Shown in pieces: positions 17,317 through 26,040 of a DNA stretch of 64,000 bases (within the stretch, counting starts at the first letter, position 1; each line of letters begins with the position of its first letter). The position numbers were made by a program, and so were the translations under genes. The notes beneath the pieces are model-generated. The model was not told the DNA's origin. It ran no database searches and worked only from the letters and a program-made list of their open reading frames with translations. This DNA comes from Streptosporangium amethystogenes (GTDB lineage: Bacteria; Actinomycetota; Actinomycetes; Streptosporangiales; Streptosporangiaceae), in contig NZ_JOEQ01000005.1 in assembly GCF_000721075.1 (NCBI RefSeq), positions 434,001 through 498,000 on the forward strand. Reading direction: 5' to 3'.

Positions 17317-18727
17317 GGGGTGAGGACGAGTTTGTGAGGGCGTAACCGAACAGGGTGTCCTTGGCAGCGGTGGCCAGCGTCCTCGCCGTCGACGGGCGGA
17401 CGCCGGGGTAGGGGCCTTTCCGCACGGTCCCGCGCAGCAGGGTCAGCCTGCCGTCGCGCGGGGCGGCGACGACCAGGCCGCGACCCGCGACCGTGGCCAG
17501 GGCCCCGCCGAAGTCGCCGCCCTCACCGGTGATCAGCAGGTTGCCGCTCTTGGTGAGCCCGCCGGAGCGGGTGCCCGCGAGCACCTGGACGGCGTTCTCA
17601 CCCGGCACCCCGATCGCCAGCTCTTCGTCGCCGTCGCCGTTGAGGTCTCCGGCGGCGAGGGCGGCGCCGAAGCGGTCGAAGTAGCGCGGTTCCCCCTTCA
17701 GGGAGCGCTGCGACCAGGTTTCCGAGACCGTCGTGCGCAGCCCGGCGCGGGAGCCGTAGACGACGTGCACCGTGCCGTCGCCGTAGTCCATCGCCCGCTG
17801 GTTCTCGGTCAGGCCCTCACCCGGTACACCGATCGCCAGGTCGGCGTGGGGGTCGGCGTCGAAGTCACCGACCGCCAGGGCCTCGCCGAAGAAGTCCCAG
17901 GCCTCGGCGCGGCCGCTGATCCCCGGGCTGTCCTGGGTGAGCAGGGTCGCCTTCCGCCGCCGGACGTCGAGCACGGTGACCGAGCCCTGGCCGTTCTTCA
18001 GGACCGTGTCCGCGGGCGCGCCCACGGCGACCTCGGCCCGTCCGTCGCCGTCGAAGTCGCCGGTGGCGAGCACCGCGCCGAACTGGTCGGTCTCCTTCTC
18101 GGGCTGTCCCACCCAGCCGGTCCTCTGCGTGATCATGTACGGCTCGCGTCCGCCGAACCCGTACACTCCGACCGCGCCGCCCCTCAGCCCCGGGGCGCCG
18201 ATCACCAGCTCGTCGTCCCCGTCTCCGTCCAGGTCCCCCGCCGCGAGCGCGGCCCCGAACCGGCCGGAGTCACGCTCGCGGCCCAGGTCCCCGGCGTCGA
18301 TCACCCTGCCGGGCCGCAGGCCGTCCGGCGAGCCGTGGAACAGCCGCACCACTCCGTCGCCGTCGGCTCCCGGCCGGGATCGGTCCTTCTCGGAGACGCC
18401 CACGGCCAGGTCGGCGCAGTGGTCGCCGTCGAAGTCACCGGTCGCCAGCGCCGAGCCGAACGCGTCCCCGGTCCGGCTCTCACCGGGCACGCCGGGCTCG
18501 TCCTGGGTCAGCCTCCGGGCGGTGCGCATGTCGTACAGGACGGTGACCGCCCCCGCGCGGGCGTGGCCGCCGGAGCGGGTGTAGGGCGCGGCGACCGCGA
18601 GATCGGCCCGTCCGTCGCCGTCGAAGTCGGAGGGTACGCCGGAGCAGGCACTCGCGATGACGGGGGAGATGGAGACCAGGAGGGAGGTGAAGGCAATGGA
18701 GACGAGAAACGCGGCTCTCATAGCCAT
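17312..18727 (-). CDS. Secreted FG-GAP repeat (integrin alpha-like) protein
   Basis: About 471 residues with an N-terminal signal (MRAAFLVSIAFTSLLVSISP, ending ASA). The body is a run of FG-GAP repeats, each with a calcium-binding DxDGDGxxD-type loop: DFDGDGRADLAVAAP, DFDGDHCADLAVG, DLDGDGDDELVIGAPG, DFDGDGRAEVAVGAP, DFDADPHADLAIGVPG and DLNGDGDEELAIGVPG. They should fold as a beta-propeller at the cell surface. The family is common in Streptomyces and of unknown ligand. The start is set at ATG 18727 just before the signal peptide, not the upstream frame extension at 18760. The gene stands alone. Confidence 0.85.
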   Translation of the reverse strand: MAMRAAFLVSIAFTSLLVSISPVIASACSGVPSDFDGDGRADLAVAAPYTRSGGHARAGAVTVLYDMRTARRLTQDEPGVPGESRTGDAFGSALATGDFDGDHCADLAVGVSEKDRSRPGADGDGVVRLFHGSPDGLRPGRVIDAGDLGRERDSGRFGAALAAGDLDGDGDDELVIGAPGLRGGAVGVYGFGGREPYMITQRTGWVGQPEKETDQFGAVLATGDFDGDGRAEVAVGAPADTVLKNGQGSVTVLDVRRRKATLLTQDSPGISGRAEAWDFFGEALAVGDFDADPHADLAIGVPGEGLTENQRAMDYGDGTVHVVYGSRAGLRTTVSETWSQRSLKGEPRYFDRFGAALAAGDLNGDGDEELAIGVPGENAVQVLAGTRSGGLTKSGNLLITGEGGDFGGALATVAGRGLVVAAPRDGRLTLLRGTVRKGPYPGVRPSTARTLATAAKDTLFGYALTNSSSPR

Positions 18728-18816
18728 GATGATTTCCGATAATTCGGACACGCGGCCCACAAGGATATGAAATTCACGTGGCCGGTACGGGTAAAGAACG
18801 TGCCAGGATTGGCAGT

Positions 18817-20046
18817 ATGGAAATCGACCTGGCCGACCTGGGATTCTGGCGGCGGCCGCTCAAGGAGCGGCATGAGGCGTTCGCGCGGCTTCGGGATCTC
18901 GACCGGCCGGTGTTCTTCGAGGAGAAGCGGGTGCCGCTGCTCCGCTCGGGCCGGGGTTTCTACGCGCTGGTCAGGCATGCCGACGTGGTGGAGGCCAGCC
19001 GCAACGCCAAGGTGTTCTCCAGCGAGCCAGGCGTGACCAGCCCCGAACCGCCCGGCTGGGTCAAGCACGTGTTCGGCGAGTCCATGGTCAACATGGACGA
19101 CCCCCGGCACGCCCGGCTCCGCCGCATCGTCTCCCGCGCGTTCAGCCCGAAGATGCTGAGCAACCTGCAGGGCGACATCGACGCCGCGTGCGCGCGGATC
19201 GTCGACGACGTGACGGCCTCCGGGCCCGGTGACTTCGTCACGCAGGTGGCCGCCAAACTGCCCATCCACGTCATCTGCGACATGATGGGCATCCCCGACG
19301 ACGTCCGGGCCAAGGTCCACCAGCACGTCGACATCTCCACCGCCTACTCCGGCGTGCGGCCCAGCCTGGCGCACACGGTCAGGATGGCCGCCCAGAACAC
19401 GCTCGCTCTGCTCGCCCTGCAGCGCCTGGTGATCAATATGGGCAGGGAGCGCTCGGGAGCACCGGGCAACGACCTCGTCTCCGCGCTGGTCACCGCCAAT
19501 GTCGACGGTGAGAGGCTGACCGACAGGGAGCTGGGGTCCTTCTTCACGCTGCTGCTCGTGGCGGGCAACGAGACGGCCCGCAACACCATGGCGCACGGTA
19601 TCAAGCTGCTGACCGACAACCCCGAGCAGCGGCGCCTGCTGGTAGACGACTTCGACGCCCACATCGGCGGCGCCATCGAGGAGATGGTCCGCTACGTCTC
19701 ACCCATCATGCAGTTCCGCCGCACCGTCACCGAGGACTACGACCTGCGCGGTCTGCAGCTGAAGGCGGGCGACAAGGTGGTGCTCTTCTACGGCTCGGCC
19801 AACCGCGACGAGACGGTCTTCCCGGACGCCGACCGGTTCGACATCACCCGGGACACCAAGCCCCACGTGGGCTTCGGCGGTCCGGGGCCGCACTTCTGCC
19901 TGGGGGCCAACCTGGCCAGGCAGGAGATCAGGGCGATGTTCCGCGAGCTGCTCACCCGGCTGCCCGAGATCCGCTCGGTCGGCGAGCCGGAACTGCTGGT
20001 GTCCAACTTCGACAACAGCGTCCGCAGCCAGGCGTTCACCTTCTGA
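18817..20046 (+). CDS. Cytochrome P450
   Basis: 409 residues, soluble bacterial P450. The I-helix reads LLLVAGNETARN (oxygen-binding Gly/Glu/Thr), the ExxR motif is EEMVRYVSPIMQFRR, and the heme-binding loop GFGGPGPHFCLG gives the Cys361 ligand. NMDDPRHARLRRIVSRAFSP in the C-helix region is typical of the actinobacterial CYP124/125/142-like steroid and fatty-chain group, though this subfamily assignment is tentative. ATG 18817 is preferred over the in-frame upstream start because AGGATTGG precedes it. No ferredoxin gene is adjacent. It converges with the MFS exporter, six bases apart. Confidence 0.88.
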   Translation: MEIDLADLGFWRRPLKERHEAFARLRDLDRPVFFEEKRVPLLRSGRGFYALVRHADVVEASRNAKVFSSEPGVTSPEPPGWVKHVFGESMVNMDDPRHARLRRIVSRAFSPKMLSNLQGDIDAACARIVDDVTASGPGDFVTQVAAKLPIHVICDMMGIPDDVRAKVHQHVDISTAYSGVRPSLAHTVRMAAQNTLALLALQRLVINMGRERSGAPGNDLVSALVTANVDGERLTDRELGSFFTLLLVAGNETARNTMAHGIKLLTDNPEQRRLLVDDFDAHIGGAIEEMVRYVSPIMQFRRTVTEDYDLRGLQLKAGDKVVLFYGSANRDETVFPDADRFDITRDTKPHVGFGGPGPHFCLGANLARQEIRAMFRELLTRLPEIRSVGEPELLVSNFDNSVRSQAFTF

Positions 20047-20052
20047 GGGCGA

Positions 20053-21492
20053 TCACCTGCCGGGCTGGGGAGCCGTCACCGGGCAGCCGGTCTTCGGCTC
20101 CGAGCGGATCAGCACGTTCTCCCGGATGGTGAGGAAGGTGAGCAGCGCCGCCAGGCCCATCATCGACGCGCTGACCAGCATGGTCGTGTGAAATCCGGCG
20201 GTGAATATCGTGGGGGAGTCGAAGGCGTCGCCGGTCAGCCCGGCCAGCGGGGGGATCGCGGCCACCGCGAGCAGCCCGCCGGTCCTGGCGACGGCGTTGT
20301 TGACGCCGCTGGCCACCCCCGCGTGCCGCTCGTCGGCGCTGGCCAGCACGGTCGCGGTGAGCGGCGCGACCGCCGCCGACAGACCCAGGCCGAACAGGGT
20401 CGTCACGGGCAGTACGTCCACCACGTACGACGAGCCGGGGCCGATCCGCGACATCAGCAGCAGGGCTCCCGCGCAGACCAGGATGCCGGCCGTCATCGGC
20501 AGCCGCGGCCCGACGCGCCTGGCCAGCTCGCCCGCGCGCGACGACAGCAGCAGCATCAGGATCGTCACCGGGATCATCGCGGACCCGGCCAGCAGCGGGG
20601 AGAAGCCCGCCGACACCTGCAACTGGACCACCAGCAGGAAGAACACCACGCCCATCGCGGCGTACATGACGAACGTGACGACGTTGATCGAGGTGAACAC
20701 CCTGGAGGCGAAGACCTCGATCGGGACCAGTGCCCTGGGCGAGCGCCTGATCTCCAGCCAGACGAACGCGGCGCCCAGCGACACGCCTGCCAGGATCGGG
20801 ACGACCTCCAGGCCGATCAGGCCGTAGGTGATCCCGGCCAGCGCCAGCGCCGCCAACGCCGCGCCGAGCACGTCGAACCGGCCGGCGGCCTCGGCGTTTC
20901 TGCTCTCCGGGACATGCCGCAGGGCGACCAGAATGACGAGCGCCGCCAGCGGCAGGTTGATCAGGAACACCCAGCGCCAGCCGGCCGCCTCCACCAGCCA
21001 CCCGCCGAGCAGCGGGCCGATGGCCGAGGCCACCCCGCCCAGCCCCGACCACGCCCCGATCGCCCTGGGGCGGTCCGCGCGGTCGAAGGAGGACTGGATG
21101 ATGGCCAGGGCACCGGGGGTGAGCAGCGCCCCGCCGATGCCCTGCAGCGCGCGGGCCGCGACCAGCGTCTGCACATTGGGCGCCAGGCCGCACAGGGCGG
21201 AGGCGAGGGCGAACCAGACGACGCCGATCAGGAAGATCCTGCGCCTGCCGTACCGGTCGCCGAGCGAGCCGCCCAGCAGGATCAGACCAGCCAGGGTAAG
21301 GGTGTAGGCGTTGACGGTCCACTGCAGACCGGCCATGTCGGCGCTGAGATCGGCGCCGAGCGCGGGCAGGGCCACATTGACCACCGTGCTGTCCAGCAGG
21401 ACGATGCCGGAACCGAGCACCGTGGTGAGCAGAACCCAGCGTCCCGCCGCAGAATTGAGACGGATGTGACCGTTGTCCATGCCGTCCATCAT
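20053..21492 (-). CDS. MFS drug efflux transporter (DHA2, EmrB/QacA type)
   Basis: 479 residues with about 14 predicted transmembrane helices. The motif LLDSTVVNVALPALGADL in helix 1, the loop GSLGDRYGRRRIFLIGV (motif A) and the motif C-like ALQGIGGALLTPGALAIIQ are characteristic of the 14-helix DHA2 exporters. It exports hydrophobic compounds by proton antiport. It diverges from the STM4015-type operon across about 100 bases, with an inverted repeat at 21553-21570. Its substrate is unknown; a link to the radical SAM operon product is possible but speculative. Confidence 0.88.
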   Translation of the reverse strand: MMDGMDNGHIRLNSAAGRWVLLTTVLGSGIVLLDSTVVNVALPALGADLSADMAGLQWTVNAYTLTLAGLILLGGSLGDRYGRRRIFLIGVVWFALASALCGLAPNVQTLVAARALQGIGGALLTPGALAIIQSSFDRADRPRAIGAWSGLGGVASAIGPLLGGWLVEAAGWRWVFLINLPLAALVILVALRHVPESRNAEAAGRFDVLGAALAALALAGITYGLIGLEVVPILAGVSLGAAFVWLEIRRSPRALVPIEVFASRVFTSINVVTFVMYAAMGVVFFLLVVQLQVSAGFSPLLAGSAMIPVTILMLLLSSRAGELARRVGPRLPMTAGILVCAGALLLMSRIGPGSSYVVDVLPVTTLFGLGLSAAVAPLTATVLASADERHAGVASGVNNAVARTGGLLAVAAIPPLAGLTGDAFDSPTIFTAGFHTTMLVSASMMGLAALLTFLTIRENVLIRSEPKTGCPVTAPQPGR

Positions 21493-21552
21493 CGCTGACG
21501 CCCCGTGCCCACCTGACCTGCGCGCATGATTCAGAGAATGTCGGGTGACTCT

Positions 21553-21570
21553 GGTAGGACGGGTCCTGCC
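21553..21570. promoter_or_regulatory. Imperfect inverted repeat in the MFS/STM4015 divergent promoter
   Basis: GGTAGGAC-GG-GTCCTGCC pairs at seven of eight positions per arm and lies 26 bases before the first gene of the radical SAM operon and 60 bases before the divergent exporter. It could be an operator shared by both. No regulator gene is adjacent. Confidence 0.35.
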
Positions 21571-21595
21571 ACGTTAAGCCTGACGGGAGTTTCCG

Positions 21596-22546
21596 ATGGA
21601 CTACAGCGAGTTCAACGACGACGTCGACGGTCTCCACCGTGGGGAGTACGCGGGCCTGCCCATCGTGAGCCTGCGCCCGCCGGGGGCGCCCATGCCCGCG
21701 GCGGGCGAGGCGGCGTGGCGCATCTCGGTCCGCGTCCACGACGCAAAGGAGACCTTCGAGGAGCACTTCGCGCGCTTCGTCGAGACCGTCGACACCACCG
21801 AGGTCAAGGCGATCATCGTCGGCGGCTGGGGTGAGGCCTACGAGAACGACGCCTCGGGCCCCATCCGGCTGCTGGCCGAGAACGCGGCGCGACTCCCCGC
21901 ACTGCGTTCGCTCTTCTTCGGCGCGATGTCGTCGGAGGAGTGCGAGATCTCCTGGATCGTGCAGAGCGATGTCACCCCGCTGCTGGAGGCGTTCCCGTCG
22001 CTGGAGCGGCTGGAGGTCCGGGGCGGCACCGAGCTGGCGCTGCGGCCCGTCCGGCATGACAATCTCAGGATCCTCCGGTTCGAGACGGGCGGCCTGCCCC
22101 CGGACGTGGCCAGGGCGGTCGGCGAGAGCGAGTTCCCCGCACTCGAATACCTGGAGCTCTGGCTCGGGACGGAGGACTACGGCGGAGACACCACCGTGGC
22201 CGACCTGGCGGGCATCCTGAGCGGTGAGCGGCTGCCCGCGCTCAGGCATCTCGGTCTGCAGGACAGTGAGATCCAGGACGAGGTCGCCGCGGCCGTCGCC
22301 GCAGCCCCGGTGGTGGCCCGGCTGGAGTCGCTCGCCCTGTCGATGGGCACGCTCACCGACGCGGGTGCCGAGGCGCTGATGGAGAGTGGGTCGCTGACCC
22401 ACCTCAGGCGGCTGGACCTGCACCACCACTTCCTGAGCGACGCCATGGCCGAGCGCCTCAGGGCGGCGTTCTCCGGTGCCGAGCTCGACCTGTCCGAACA
22501 GGAGAAGCCCGACGACGACTGGTATTACGTCGCGGTCTCCGAATGA
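21596..22546 (+). CDS. STM4015 family leucine-rich-repeat protein
   Basis: 316 residues. The N-terminal part (GLPIVSLRPPGAPMP, then FVETVDTTEVKAIIVGGWGE) is typical of the STM4015 family. From about 85 a series of irregular leucine-rich repeats follows (LPALRSLFFGAM, FPSLERLEVRG, FPALEYLELWL, LPALRHLGLQDSEI, VARLESLALSMG, LTHLRRLDLHHHFLS). The family is a conserved but uncharacterised member of the STM4011-4015 gene set and may serve as a scaffold or substrate-recognition protein. It is the first gene of the operon and overlaps the next by four bases (ATGA). GACGGGAG precedes the ATG. Confidence 0.88.
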   Translation: MDYSEFNDDVDGLHRGEYAGLPIVSLRPPGAPMPAAGEAAWRISVRVHDAKETFEEHFARFVETVDTTEVKAIIVGGWGEAYENDASGPIRLLAENAARLPALRSLFFGAMSSEECEISWIVQSDVTPLLEAFPSLERLEVRGGTELALRPVRHDNLRILRFETGGLPPDVARAVGESEFPALEYLELWLGTEDYGGDTTVADLAGILSGERLPALRHLGLQDSEIQDEVAAAVAAAPVVARLESLALSMGTLTDAGAEALMESGSLTHLRRLDLHHHFLSDAMAERLRAAFSGAELDLSEQEKPDDDWYYVAVSE

Positions 22547-23718
22547 CCGCGCTCGCCGTCGTCGGCACGCCGGGGGAGCGGCGGGTGACCATGTTCGCCG
22601 ACGCCTGCGTCCGGCAGGGGTTGCGCGAGCCCGCGGTCCTGCCGTGGACGTCCGTGCTGCGCGGTGCGGAGATCCGGATCGAGCCGGAGACGCTCGTGCG
22701 GATCGACTCGCCAGGGGAGGACGCGGAGACGGACGAGCTGCTGCGCGGAGGCGGCGAGCCGTCCCGGGTCGGCGGCGGGGCCCGCTGGCACGCCGCGTTC
22801 GTCGCCGGGGCGGCACGGGTCCGCGAGGCCGTCGGCCGGACTCCGGGGGCCGTGCTGCTCGCCGACGTCGAGGACATATCGGTGATGTTCGACAAGCGGC
22901 GCTGTCACGCCAGGTTGTCGGCGGCCGGGGTGCCGGTGCCGCCCGCGCTTCCCGGACCGACCCGAGGCTACGCCGAGCTGCGCGAGCGGATGGGCGAGGC
23001 CCGCTGGGGTCGGGTGTTCGTCAAACCGGCCCATGGCTCGTCGGCCTCGGGGGTCGTCGCCCTGCACGCGTCGGGTGACCGGGTCAGGGCGGTGACCTCG
23101 GCGGAGCTGACCTCCGGGGGGCTGCGCAACTCCCTGCGGGTCAGATGCTACGAGGACGAGTCCGACCTGGCGGCGATCGTCGAGGCGCTGGCCGGAGACG
23201 GGCTGCACGTCGAGCGATGGTTTCCCAAGGCGAGCCTCGGCGGGCGCGCGATCGACCTGAGGGTGGTCGTCGTGGAGGGCAGGCCCACCCACGCGGTCGT
23301 CCGCACCAGCCGGGGGCCCATAACGAACCTGCACCTCGGCGGTCTGCGCGGTGACCTCGGCGAGGTCAGGGCAGGACTTGGCCCCGAGGGATGGGAGCGG
23401 GCCGTGGAGGTCTGCGCGCGGGCGGCGGCCTGCTTCCCCGGGAGTCCGGCCGTCGGGGTCGACCTGATGGTCGGGGCCGACTGGCACGATCTCGCGGTGG
23501 CCGAGGTGAACGCGTTCGGCGACCTGCTTCCCCGGCTGGAGGGCCTGCCCGGTAGCGGCGCGGAGGGCCTCGACACCTACGGTGCCCAGGTCCGTGCGAT
23601 CCTCGCCCGGCACTCACCGGAGGGGCCCGAGACCCGGAAGCCGCGACGGCCCGTCGCGCCGGGGCCCCGTGACACCGGGCCTTGTGACACCGGGGGCGAA
23701 GGAGGGGGCGGTGCGTGA
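22543..23718 (+). CDS. STM4014 family ATP-grasp-like protein
   Basis: 391 residues. It begins TALAVVGTPGERRVTMFADA and contains ATP-grasp-like features: VFVKPAHGSSASGVVAL (nucleotide-binding strand with Lys), VERWFPKASLGGRAIDLRVV and GVDLMVGADWHDLAVAEVNAFGD (metal-binding Glu/Asn). The family is uncharacterised; ATP-grasp enzymes usually join a carboxylate to an amine or thiol. The C-terminal 25 residues are a low-complexity extension with a repeated GTGACACCGGG unit. It overlaps STM4015 by four bases and ends one base before the next start, so all are translationally coupled. Confidence 0.85.
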   Translation: MTALAVVGTPGERRVTMFADACVRQGLREPAVLPWTSVLRGAEIRIEPETLVRIDSPGEDAETDELLRGGGEPSRVGGGARWHAAFVAGAARVREAVGRTPGAVLLADVEDISVMFDKRRCHARLSAAGVPVPPALPGPTRGYAELRERMGEARWGRVFVKPAHGSSASGVVALHASGDRVRAVTSAELTSGGLRNSLRVRCYEDESDLAAIVEALAGDGLHVERWFPKASLGGRAIDLRVVVVEGRPTHAVVRTSRGPITNLHLGGLRGDLGEVRAGLGPEGWERAVEVCARAAACFPGSPAVGVDLMVGADWHDLAVAEVNAFGDLLPRLEGLPGSGAEGLDTYGAQVRAILARHSPEGPETRKPRRPVAPGPRDTGPCDTGGEGGGGA

Positions 23719-23719
23719 C

Positions 23720-24526
23720 ATGAACGAGGTCGTGGGCAGCCACGACCTGCTGCTGGTGACCCTCGACACGCTCCGGTACGACGTGGCGGAGGAACTGCTG
23801 GCGGCGGGTCGGCTGCCGAATCTCAGCAGGGCGTTGCCGGGCGGCCGGTGGGAGCGGCGGCACAGTCCGGGGAACTTCACCTACGCCGCGCACGCCGCGA
23901 TCCTCGCCGGGTTCCTGCCCACCCCGGCCGCGCCGGGACCGCACCCCCGGCCGTTCGCCGCGGCCTTTCCTGGCAGCGAGACCACGGCGCGGGGCACCTG
24001 GGTGTTCGACGCGCCCGACCTGCCCTCCGGGCTGGCCGCGGCGGGGTACCACACGGTCTGCGTCGGGGGAGTGGGGTTCTTCAGCAAGCTGACCCCGCTG
24101 GGGGCCGCACTGCCGGCGATGTTCGCCGAGAGCCACTGGGAGCCGGGGTTCGGGGTGACCTCGCCGGCCTCGTTCGAGGCGCAGATCGCGTGCGCCGAGC
24201 GGGTGGTCGCGCGGGTGGACGGTCCGGTCTTCCTGTTCGTCAACGTGTCCGCGCTGCACCAGCCGAACTGGTTTCACCTGCGGGGAGCCACCCGCGAGCA
24301 CGGCGACAGCCGCCAAAGTCACGCCGCCGCGCTGGAATACGTGGACCGGCACATCGGCAGGCTGTTCGCGCTGATGAGCGAGCGGCGCCCTGGGTTCGCG
24401 ATCGTCTGTTCCGATCACGGCACCGCCTACGGTGAGGATGGATATGTCGGGCACCGGATCGGTCACGAGGTCGTCTGGACGGTGCCCTACGGTGAGTTCA
24501 CGATGGAGCGGGGAAAATGGCGATGA
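23720..24526 (+). CDS. STM4013/SEN3800 family hydrolase (alkaline phosphatase/sulfatase superfamily)
   Basis: 268 residues. LLLVTLDTLRYDVAEE near the N-terminus is a sulfatase/alkaline-phosphatase metal-binding strand. FTYAAHAAILAGFLP follows at the position of the nucleophile region. AIVCSDHGTAYGEDGYVGHR, with Asp-His plus later His residues, supplies the other metal ligands. This matches the STM4013 hydrolase family, whose substrate is unknown; phosphate or sulfate ester hydrolysis is expected. ATG 23720 lies one base after the preceding stop, with GGAGGGGGC ten bases upstream; a GTG at 23711 is an alternative. It overlaps the next gene by ten bases. Confidence 0.85.
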   Translation: MNEVVGSHDLLLVTLDTLRYDVAEELLAAGRLPNLSRALPGGRWERRHSPGNFTYAAHAAILAGFLPTPAAPGPHPRPFAAAFPGSETTARGTWVFDAPDLPSGLAAAGYHTVCVGGVGFFSKLTPLGAALPAMFAESHWEPGFGVTSPASFEAQIACAERVVARVDGPVFLFVNVSALHQPNWFHLRGATREHGDSRQSHAAALEYVDRHIGRLFALMSERRPGFAIVCSDHGTAYGEDGYVGHRIGHEVVWTVPYGEFTMERGKWR

Positions 24527-26040
24527 CCTCAGGTTCAGGCCGGGGGCCGGACACGTCGGACGCCGGGCGCGGCCCGTTTCCGGTGCGGCCGGTGTTCTCC
24601 ATGGAGCCCGTGTCTCAGTCAGAGTCCGTGTCTCAGGCAGGGCCCACGTTTCAACCAGAGCCCACGTTCCAGGCAGAGCCCGCGTCTCCGGTGCGACCGG
24701 GCGCCGAGGCATCCCTGGACGCGGGGCCGTACCAGGGGTACGTCTACGCCTATCCGCACAAGACCGCCTATCGGCCGCTCGATCCGCGTCCGCCACTGGC
24801 GGAGGTGTGGGCCCAGGAGCCCGTCGACCGCCTCTTCCTCTACCTGCACATCCCGTTCTGCGAGATGCGCTGCGGATTCTGCAACCTGTTCACCCGCACC
24901 GGCGCCCCCGCCGAGCTGGTCGACGCCTATCTCGGCGCGCTGGAACGCCAGGCGGGTGCCGTACGCGACGCCCTGGACGCGCCCCGCTTCGTGGCGGCGG
25001 CGGTCGGCGGCGGTACGCCGACCTACCTCGACGCCGCCGAGCTCACCCGGATGTTCGACCTCACCGAGCGGGCCACGGGTGCCGACCTGCGGGCGGTCCC
25101 GATGGCGGTGGAGACCTCCCCGGCCACCGCGACGGCCGACCGGCTCGCCGTCCTGGCCGAACGGGGGACGACTCGGATCTCGATCGGCGTGCAGAGCTTC
25201 GTCGACGCCGAGGCCCGCGCGGCGGTCAGGCCGCAGAAGAGGCAGGAGGTGGAGACGGCGCTCGGCCGGATCCGCGAGGCCGGGTTCGAGACGCTCAACC
25301 TCGACCTGATCTACGGCATCGACGGCCAGACAGAGGCATCCTGGCGTTACTCGCTGGACGCCGCGCTCGCCTGGAAACCCGAGGAGATCTACCTCTACCC
25401 CCTGTACGTCCGCCCGCTCACCGGTCTCGGCCGCCGTGCCCGCGACTGGGACGACCACCGGCTCACCCTCTACCGTCAGGGCCGCGACCACCTGCTCGCC
25501 GCCGGGTACGAGCAGATCTCGATGCGGATGTTCCGGCTGCCGGGACGGTCGAGCCCCGCCGAGTACAGCTGCCAGAGCGACGGCATGGTCGGCCTCGGCT
25601 GCGGTGCCCGCTCCTATACCTCTCATCTGCACTACTCCCACGAGTACGCGGTCGGCGCCGGCCAGGTGCGCGCGATCATTGACGACTACGTGCGCCTGGC
25701 CGCCGAGGAGTTCACGGTCGCGGGCGTGGGTTTCCGGCTGGACGAGGAGGACCGGCGCCGTCGCCACCTCATCCAGTCGCTGCTCCAGGCCGACGGGCTC
25801 GACCCCGCCGCGTACCGGGCCCGCTTCGGCGCCGAGGTCGAGGCCCACTTCGGGGAGGAGCTGGAACGCCTGGCGGCGCGAGGGCTGCTGGAGTGTGACG
25901 CGCCGCCGCCGGGCGGCGAAAGGGCGCGGCCTGGGTGGCTCCGGCTCACCGCCGAGGGGCTGGCCCGCTCCGACGCGATCGGCCCCGCGCTGTTCTCCGG
26001 CAGGGTCCGCGCGCTGATGGCCCGATACGAGGAACGGTGA
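24517..26040 (+). CDS. STM4012 family radical SAM protein (HemW/HemN-like)
   Basis: 507 residues. The radical SAM cluster motif is CEMRCGFCN (Cys115, Cys119, Cys122) in the HemN-like context LYLHIPFCEMRCGFCNLFTR. AVGGGTPTYLD and RISIGVQSFVDAEARAAVRP are the SAM-binding and HemN-type signature regions. A HemN C-terminal domain follows (about 385-500). The family differs from true HemW and is found only with the STM4011-4015 set. Residues 1-70 are an extra low-complexity extension with an 18-bp repeat, probably dispensable. It starts at 24517 or at ATG 24523, inside the end of the preceding gene, and ends with a GTGA overlap to the next. Confidence 0.9.
   Translation: MAMTSGSGRGPDTSDAGRGPFPVRPVFSMEPVSQSESVSQAGPTFQPEPTFQAEPASPVRPGAEASLDAGPYQGYVYAYPHKTAYRPLDPRPPLAEVWAQEPVDRLFLYLHIPFCEMRCGFCNLFTRTGAPAELVDAYLGALERQAGAVRDALDAPRFVAAAVGGGTPTYLDAAELTRMFDLTERATGADLRAVPMAVETSPATATADRLAVLAERGTTRISIGVQSFVDAEARAAVRPQKRQEVETALGRIREAGFETLNLDLIYGIDGQTEASWRYSLDAALAWKPEEIYLYPLYVRPLTGLGRRARDWDDHRLTLYRQGRDHLLAAGYEQISMRMFRLPGRSSPAEYSCQSDGMVGLGCGARSYTSHLHYSHEYAVGAGQVRAIIDDYVRLAAEEFTVAGVGFRLDEEDRRRRHLIQSLLQADGLDPAAYRARFGAEVEAHFGEELERLAARGLLECDAPPPGGERARPGWLRLTAEGLARSDAIGPALFSGRVRALMARYEER
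24592..24699 (+). repeat. 18-bp minisatellite in the STM4012-type gene
   Basis: Six tandem 18-bp units (first GTGTTCTCCATGGAGCCC, then GTGTCTCAGTCAGAGTCC and variants) encode hexapeptides of the type (V/T)-(S/F)-Q-x-E-(S/P). The copies have diverged but keep frame. They lie in the non-conserved N-terminal extension before the radical SAM domain. Confidence 0.8.

Noticed and set aside
20036..22816. A 926-codon open frame on the minus strand across the MFS gene and the STM4015-type gene
   Set aside because: It is a GC-driven shadow frame: arginine- and proline-rich, with no domain, and it overlaps two well-supported genes.
24592..24699. Possible CRISPR-like tandem array
   Set aside because: Units are 18 bp with no spacers and keep the reading frame of the radical SAM gene, so it is a coding minisatellite.
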